Below, piece by piece: positions 8,401 through 10,908 of a stretch of 10,908 nucleotides of DNA. This DNA is from Clostridia bacterium (GTDB lineage Bacteria > Bacillota_A > Clostridia > UMGS1810), in contig JAFSBJ010000033.1 of the NCBI GenBank assembly GCA_017437345.1, positions 1 through 10,908 on the forward strand, read 5' to 3'. Below the pieces are notes generated by a model. The model ran no database searches, was not told the origin of the DNA, and was given only the letters and a program-made list of their open reading frames with translations. The position numbers were made by a program, and so were the translations under genes. Positions within the stretch are counted from its first letter, which is position 1. Each line of letters opens with the position of its first letter.

Positions 8401-9227
8401 TCAAGCATTTCGGGTACCAGTGGTGCAAGCTCACTGAAAATATCTCCAATACCTTTTGCAAGCATTGGTGTCAGCTCTCCGATGTTTTCCACAATAACCT
8501 TTCCGGCATTGCTTAGGCTCTCTGCCAGGTCATCAGCTTCACCTGTGCCGGACATAAAATTCTTAAGAGCAGCACTTGCTGTGTTAAGTGCGCCTGCAAG
8601 AGTTTCATTTTCTTTTGCATAGTTTCCTGCAGCATATTCTGTTCTTTCAAGAAACATCTCCATTGCCAGAGCAATTTTTTCTTGATTTGTCATTGCTCTG
8701 GTGCTTTTGGTTATGCCTTTTTCAAGAGCGTATGCCGCAAGAGTTGTGTCATTCATTGCAACACCAAGGTTATCCATCATGGTAAAATTGCCCTTTGCAG
8801 CTCCGGCAATAGATTCCATTGCCATGCTGACATCAATACCCATAATAGATGCTACATCTGCAGCTCTTTGCATTACCTCTGCACTAAGCTCTGCAGATTC
8901 TTGAATTTTAAATCCGGAGCCCTGGAATAAAGCTCCCATTTTATTAGCTGTTGCTAAAAAGTCAGAGGTCGAAAGACCCATGTTTTTAAATGCGGTATCT
9001 GCTGTTTTTTGCACAGTGGAGGCAAATTCTTTGAATACTGCCTCAGAACCTCCTAAGTTTTGCTCTAATTCACCTGCAAATTTTAGTGCAGCTCCCGTTG
9101 CGGCGGTAAATCCGGCTGTGATGACACCGATGCCTTTTGCCGCTGTCTTTATCGCGGACATACCTTTATTAAACCCGTCAGTTATTATTTTGGTGTCAAA
9201 CACCAGTGTACCGTCAGAGCGTCCCAT
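5436..9227 (-). CDS. Tail tape measure protein (TP901-type core)
   Basis: A 1263-residue protein, the longest gene here as expected. The start is set by AAGGTGG 7 bases upstream. It determines tail length and is threaded through the tail tube. Residues 65-230 match the usual tape measure core (MGLSTSDFLATANKMGALF at 83-101, IMGIDVSMAMESIAGAAKGN at 128-147). Residues 248-336 are repeated amphipathic helices. Hydrophobic stretches at about 361-383 and 445-468 (GVVVGGVVALGAALAAL) may insert in the host membrane during ejection. A charged coiled coil follows (about 571-640). Residues 871-896 carry the SPSVF...GAVLGLEN pattern common in Gram-positive tape measures. Another charged helical region spans about 940-1045, and a tail-end segment with YHIYGGSS lies at 1237-1244. 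No NlpC/P60, lysozyme or LysM-like motif was seen. Internal overlapping frames look like shadows. Confidence 0.93.
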   Translation of the reverse strand: MGRSDGTLVFDTKIITDGFNKGMSAIKTAAKGIGVITAGFTAATGAALKFAGELEQNLGGSEAVFKEFASTVQKTADTAFKNMGLSTSDFLATANKMGALFQGSGFKIQESAELSAEVMQRAADVASIMGIDVSMAMESIAGAAKGNFTMMDNLGVAMNDTTLAAYALEKGITKSTRAMTNQEKIALAMEMFLERTEYAAGNYAKENETLAGALNTASAALKNFMSGTGEADDLAESLSNAGKVIVENIGELTPMLAKGIGDIFSELAPLVPEMLDELTEGVMSAIEELADGISGNSDKMADAVIKLGETLVSGVIRITPKLADAAKKIISSFADELGNTYPILKPFTAAVKLLADNMELCIISFAAFKGLTTIVSVIRAIMASFQTANLQLALYTAQNGAAAISASGLAAALSVKEIIVGALTGKIHLLTAAQALLNKVWAANPVGVVVGGVVALGAALAALYSFITKETEAEKQQRLALEANKAAVKELTDAYNEYHESNSLEANEGLASLDNIERLSNELDNLVDSNGKVMEADEARVKFILGELNGALGTEAKLVDGVVSRYGDLKNAIQEAMKAKEAEILMEEATKNFTEAVKKQAEAEKAVAEARKNYSENHTEENRKALEEAEATYYKYVNDIIAYEHARTLAAEGNNDALIGYLHEQRNARNDDLHDLDGYNSQHDKKLKIAADNYNSHINKLISLIKNFDGSAEMQAMIDETLAEIKVDETKIAELGGKIENGIIKGFENGTEYGEAAFSNKWLAETATTAIKSGAEFGDTFLKELYNHLNGNTFSAEPFNNFKKVVEEKVPEMFRSQVILQKNEANGKEASDYYVQGITNYANSEEAHNKVYNAGFGLGQTLDTGFHDGEGAHSPSVFAEAAAKFYVEGAVLGLENNADMLYEAAKELGGGMNAAFENSITSNLDGIRTAISSITGVIKEESEQKLKVYEAEHKKIEMLHDFGIDDEETYYKKLEYLRDNYLTENSDKWIEITQDLYDYQEGQLEEHRDKVEEIYDDIADYVTDKLEDVSKKQQKFTEKLNDSTPLYQKVKITSGDETTEFYRLNDFGASNKAAAEYAELLEKVTARIKASDVSDEAKSGIISELESLGSSEDGIGYIKAMLGAKDDEFANYLTGYQNMLATNVKTSADMYYDDAVSAANEGYQYMIDEFTKAGFEIPEGFLVSGALSAENFGRAFMEELDLQMQEIQKKLSDFNASISASVGTGGSISNDNRSTTYHIYGGSSKDTVKEIENYETVKRLSGQ

Positions 9228-9322
9228 ATTTATCCCACCTTATATATTTCATTAAAAAAGTGAGAATGCGGCACTTGCCCTGAAGGCTTTGAGCACTGTT
9301 TCGTGCATTCTTTTTGTGAGGT
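9228..9322 (-). other. Structured gap before the tape measure gene, with a possible 18-codon leader frame
   Basis: This 95-base gap is long for this packed operon. It contains a 7-bp inverted repeat (9263-9269 with 9305-9311). On the transcript its right arm is followed by CAC and six Us, so a weak terminator-like or processing structure is possible. The gap also holds a short frame, ATG at 9308-9306 to TAA at 9254-9252, coding for MHETVLKAFRASAAFSLF, without a good ribosome site. I see no promoter I can defend. The tape measure ribosome site (AAGGTGG) lies at its downstream end. Confidence 0.4.
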
Positions 9323-9496
9323 TTATTTCAGACCAATTTGTACTCCGTCTGTAATATTAACCTCAAATTCTTTTTTACAGTATTTGCATTTTAAAAAAAC
9401 ACCGCTGCAATTTGCGATGTTTGTGTAGAGTATTTTTTGTTCCCTTCCGCATTCGGGGCAATGCATCCAGGACTTTTTAATTGCTATTTTAAGCAT
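9323..9496 (-). CDS. Small zinc-ribbon protein (CxxC...CxxC), Com- or cysteine-rich-KTR-like
   Basis: A 57-residue frame beginning MLKIAIKKSWMHCPECGREQ. AAGGGG lies 8 bases upstream and overlaps the TAA stop of the Gp15 gene, so translation is coupled. Two CxxC pairs, Cys13/Cys16 (CPEC) and Cys37/Cys40 (CKYC), with a further Cys30, make a zinc-ribbon fold very likely. The 'W-x-x-CPxCG ... F-x-x-C-x-x-CK' layout recalls the cysteine-rich KTR family and also the phage Mu Com family, in which Com is a small zinc-binding translational activator of mom. Neither assignment can be settled by eye. Its location between the Gp15-family gene and the tape measure gene is unusual for a tail module. It could be a nucleic-acid-binding regulator or a minor assembly factor. 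Confidence 0.75.
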   Translation of the reverse strand: MLKIAIKKSWMHCPECGREQKILYTNIANCSGVFLKCKYCKKEFEVNITDGVQIGLK

Positions 9497-9508
9497 TTTT
9501 AAAACCCC

Positions 9509-10102
9509 TTAAAAAAACATTTTATAAAGAGCTGCATCATTGTCGGCATCTCTTTCCTCACTGCTCCTCTTATCCTTCAGAGCAAAAGTGTCTTTAAGCT
9601 GCTGATACACTTTCCTTTGTTCGTTATCCTTAATCTTGCTAAGATCCATATCACGCCAGCTGATAATTTTCATTATTTTATTGCTGTCGTCAAGTGAACG
9701 GAAAAGTGCATTGAACTTAAACCAATGTAAATATGGAATCTCTGTTAAATCAATTCCATACTGTGACGAAAATGCGGCATATACATAAGCTGCATCTTCT
9801 TCAAAATCAAAAACCGGAGCTTTATGCTCATCTTCATTCTTTTTACGCGGTTTCGGTTTTTCATTGCATCCGTGAAATAGCATGAGAGCTTCGATAAGCT
9901 CCTGCAGGTTTCCCGGAAGCATTTTGCTTTTTTTAACATCAATGCAATTTATAACTGCATCTATCATCTTCTGAATACTGTTTTTTGATGTATCAAACAT
10001 TATACTTTCAAATCTAAGCCACACACGGAAATCTGTGTGAACATAATATTCTTCACCGCCAACCTCAATAGTGCATGGCAGTCCGTCTGTTAGTATGCTC
10101 AT
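9509..10102 (-). CDS. Bacteriophage Gp15-family protein (tail assembly chaperone position)
   Basis: A 197-residue protein beginning MSILTDGLPCTIEVGG. Its ATG overlaps the upstream stop as ATGA, and CGGAG lies about 10 bases upstream. The protein fits the Gp15 family: an N-terminal part with YYVHTDFRVWLRFESIMFD (19-37), a middle helical part, a lysine-rich loop (about 77-91), then the family hallmark DAAYVYAAFSSQYGIDL followed by 'IPYLHWFKFNALFRSL' (about 100-136) and a charged C-terminus ending in ALYKMFF. The family has no established biochemical role that I know. It sits directly after a short chaperone-like gene and before the tape measure, as the T part of the G/GT tail chaperones does in other siphophages, so a role in tape measure chaperoning is a reasonable inference. 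Confidence 0.85.
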   Translation of the reverse strand: MSILTDGLPCTIEVGGEEYYVHTDFRVWLRFESIMFDTSKNSIQKMIDAVINCIDVKKSKMLPGNLQELIEALMLFHGCNEKPKPRKKNEDEHKAPVFDFEEDAAYVYAAFSSQYGIDLTEIPYLHWFKFNALFRSLDDSNKIMKIISWRDMDLSKIKDNEQRKVYQQLKDTFALKDKRSSEERDADNDAALYKMFF

Positions 10103-10107
10103 TTTTT
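10099..10107 (-). promoter_or_regulatory. ATGA start-stop overlap on an A6 run; possible -1 frameshift or coupling site
   Basis: The minus strand reads CACAAAAAATGAGC. The chaperone-like frame stops at TGA (10101-10099), and the Gp15 frame begins at the ATG in the -1 frame. Two lysine codons (AAA AAA) precede the stop, so a tRNA could slip back one base onto AAA. A ribosome site (CGGAG) for independent initiation is also present, which makes ordinary coupling the simpler reading. Confidence 0.4.
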
Positions 10108-10503
10108 GTGAACTCCGTTTTTGTTGTGGTTTTTATTGTGCTTAGCATCGTATCTTCTTTGCTGACGATTTTGGCCCCATGCTTTAAGTGCGTTATTAAC
10201 ATTATCGGTTGCACTTCTGTCAGCACGCATAGTATTAACAAGTTTAATAAATGCATCGGTTCTGAGCTGCCCGGATTTCGAATCGCCAAACATCTTTTTA
10301 GGAGCATCTTCACCAAAGAGCTTAACAAATACCTTTTCGACAGTTGCCATAATGTAACGAAGCTTGTCACTTTCCTTACCGGCAACAGGCACTTTCTTTA
10401 TTTCTTCATTGTAGGCTTCGCCTGCCTGTTCAAATTTTTCAACAAAATCAGCATCGGTATTGTCAATAACGGTAGTGAAATCACCGAATTTATATTCAAC
10501 CAT
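10099..10503 (-). CDS. Tail assembly chaperone-like protein (G position)
   Basis: A 134-residue protein beginning MVEYKFGDFTTVIDNTDADF; GGAGG 8 bases upstream fixes the start. It is mostly helical and charged, with DADFVEKFEQAGEAYNEE (17-34) and LRYIMATVEKVFVKLFGED (48-66), and has a basic, Asn/His/Lys-rich tail (about 112-134). Many Gram-positive siphophages have a protein of this size and type between the major tail protein and the tape measure, where it serves as a tail assembly chaperone. The assignment here rests mainly on position and general character. The gene ends in AAAAAATGA, with six As just before the stop and the next start in the -1 frame. Confidence 0.7.
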   Translation of the reverse strand: MVEYKFGDFTTVIDNTDADFVEKFEQAGEAYNEEIKKVPVAGKESDKLRYIMATVEKVFVKLFGEDAPKKMFGDSKSGQLRTDAFIKLVNTMRADRSATDNVNNALKAWGQNRQQRRYDAKHNKNHNKNGVHKK

Positions 10504-10530
10504 TTTTCATACCTCCGTAAAATATATAAG

Positions 10531-10562
10531 TTATTCCGGGTACAATATCGCACCCGGAATAA
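10531..10562 (-). terminator. Perfect 11-bp hairpin after the major tail protein gene (weak terminator or mRNA-processing stem)
   Basis: The arms TTATTCCGGGT (10531-10541) and ACCCGGAATAA (10552-10562) pair perfectly around a 10-base loop. The hairpin starts 11 bases after the stop of the upstream gene. On the transcript it is followed by CUUAUAUAUUUU, T-rich but not a clean U run, so it may be a partial terminator or a stem that stabilises the upstream message. Either would raise major tail protein output relative to later genes. Confidence 0.6.
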
Positions 10563-10573
10563 CAAGAAGATTT

Positions 10574-10908
10574 TTATTCATCTAAAACAAACTCTGCAGT
10601 GTCCCATTCATCTTTGGTTGTTGCGCTGCCAAGTTCAAGCTCACCATTTGCGTCAAATGAACCGCTGTATTTCATCACTTCGGCATCATCACCGTCTGTG
10701 TTAGGTACAACAGTAACTTTTCTGCGGCGTGCACTAAATGTGCTGCCACCTTCTTCGGTGGGTTTTGTAAGGTCGACTGTAACAAGTTCAACAACTGCAT
10801 CGTTGTTTGTTTTTTCAAGTTCGGTTATATCCTTGATAACGATGTGAACTGCGTTTTCGGGGTCATAATCAAACTTGTAGGATGTTGATGTGGCATAAGA
10901 GGTTACGC
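10574..10908 (-). CDS. Probable major tail (tube) protein, 3' part only
   Basis: The frame is open from the right edge to TAA (10576-10574): 110 complete codons plus two bases of a split codon. The visible part begins VTSYATSTSYKFDYDP, runs through HIVIKDITELEK, a GGSTFSARRRKVTVVP strand pair and KYSGSFDANGELELGSA, and ends DEWDTAEFVLDE. It is beta-rich and acidic, with the strand-loop character of tail tube proteins. Its place right before the chaperone-like gene and the following hairpin agree with a highly expressed tube subunit. I have no family hallmark that proves it. A capsid-decoration or head-tail joining protein is less likely from gene order. The N-terminus is outside the window. 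Confidence 0.65.
   Translation of the reverse strand, partial: VTSYATSTSYKFDYDPENAVHIVIKDITELEKTNNDAVVELVTVDLTKPTEEGGSTFSARRRKVTVVPNTDGDDAEVMKYSGSFDANGELELGSATTKDEWDTAEFVLDE

Noticed and set aside
8194..8622. Plus-strand open frame of 142 codons opposite the tape measure gene
   Set aside because: The product is Ser/Ala/Pro-rich low complexity, as expected from the reverse of an alanine- and glutamate-rich helical gene, and there is no sign of independent expression.
9252..9308. The 18-codon frame as a confirmed gene
   Set aside because: It has no convincing ribosome site and its length is within chance, so it is kept only as part of the structured-gap observation.
10075..10704. Plus-strand open frame of 209 codons opposite the tail protein, hairpin and chaperone genes
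   Set aside because: It is antisense to well supported genes with good ribosome sites, spans the intergenic hairpin, and its product has no recognisable domain. It is a shadow frame.
1..10908. Search for an anti-phage defence, toxin-antitoxin or other cargo system
   Set aside because: Every supported gene fits a tail module. The zinc-ribbon gene is the only outlier and has no partner pointing to such a system.

Overview
The window looks like the tail-structure part of a long-tailed, non-contractile (siphovirus-type) phage or prophage. The host is probably a low-GC Clostridia-type Firmicute. The host call is an inference: the DNA is A+T rich, every junction has a strong Shine-Dalgarno site of the GGAGG/AGGAG type, and the gene set (Gp15-like protein, long tape measure, Dit-like distal tail protein, ReqiPepy6 Gp37-like protein, BppU-like baseplate protein) is the usual tail module of phages of Clostridia and related gut bacteria. 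No host gene, integrase or attachment site is visible, so prophage and free phage cannot be told apart here.

All real genes lie on the minus strand, so the operon reads from high to low coordinates. In transcription order it holds: the 3' end of a probable major tail protein (10574-10908); an 11-bp-stem hairpin (10531-10562); a tail-assembly-chaperone-like protein (10099-10503); a Gp15-family protein (9509-10102) overlapping it by ATGA; a 57-residue zinc-ribbon protein (9323-9496); a 95-base structured gap; the tape measure protein (5436-9227); the distal tail protein (4560-5420, GTG start); a Gp37-like tail hub protein (3583-4560); an unrecognised baseplate/tail-tip protein (2749-3579); a BppU-like fibre or baseplate protein with a repeated KVDK/GLSSNDFTD motif (1739-2752); a large fibre or receptor-binding candidate with two similar beta modules (104-1735); and the 5' end of a small accessory tail gene running off the left edge (1-92).

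The genes fit together as a tail assembly line. The first supplies tail-tube subunits. The chaperone and Gp15 proteins sit where the G/GT-type chaperones of other siphophages sit and would coat the tape measure. The tape measure sets tail length. Dit and the Gp37-like protein form the tail tip, and the last four genes build the host-binding device. Neighbouring genes mostly overlap or are separated by a few bases, which implies a single transcript with translational coupling. The two exceptions are the gap after the major tail protein and the gap before the tape measure, and both contain inverted repeats.

I see no defence system, CRISPR array, RNA gene, insertion sequence or clearly new system. 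The points most worth a second look are the zinc-ribbon gene just ahead of the tape measure, the structured gap after it, the A6-TGA overlap between the chaperone and Gp15 genes, and the internal repeats of the host-binding genes.
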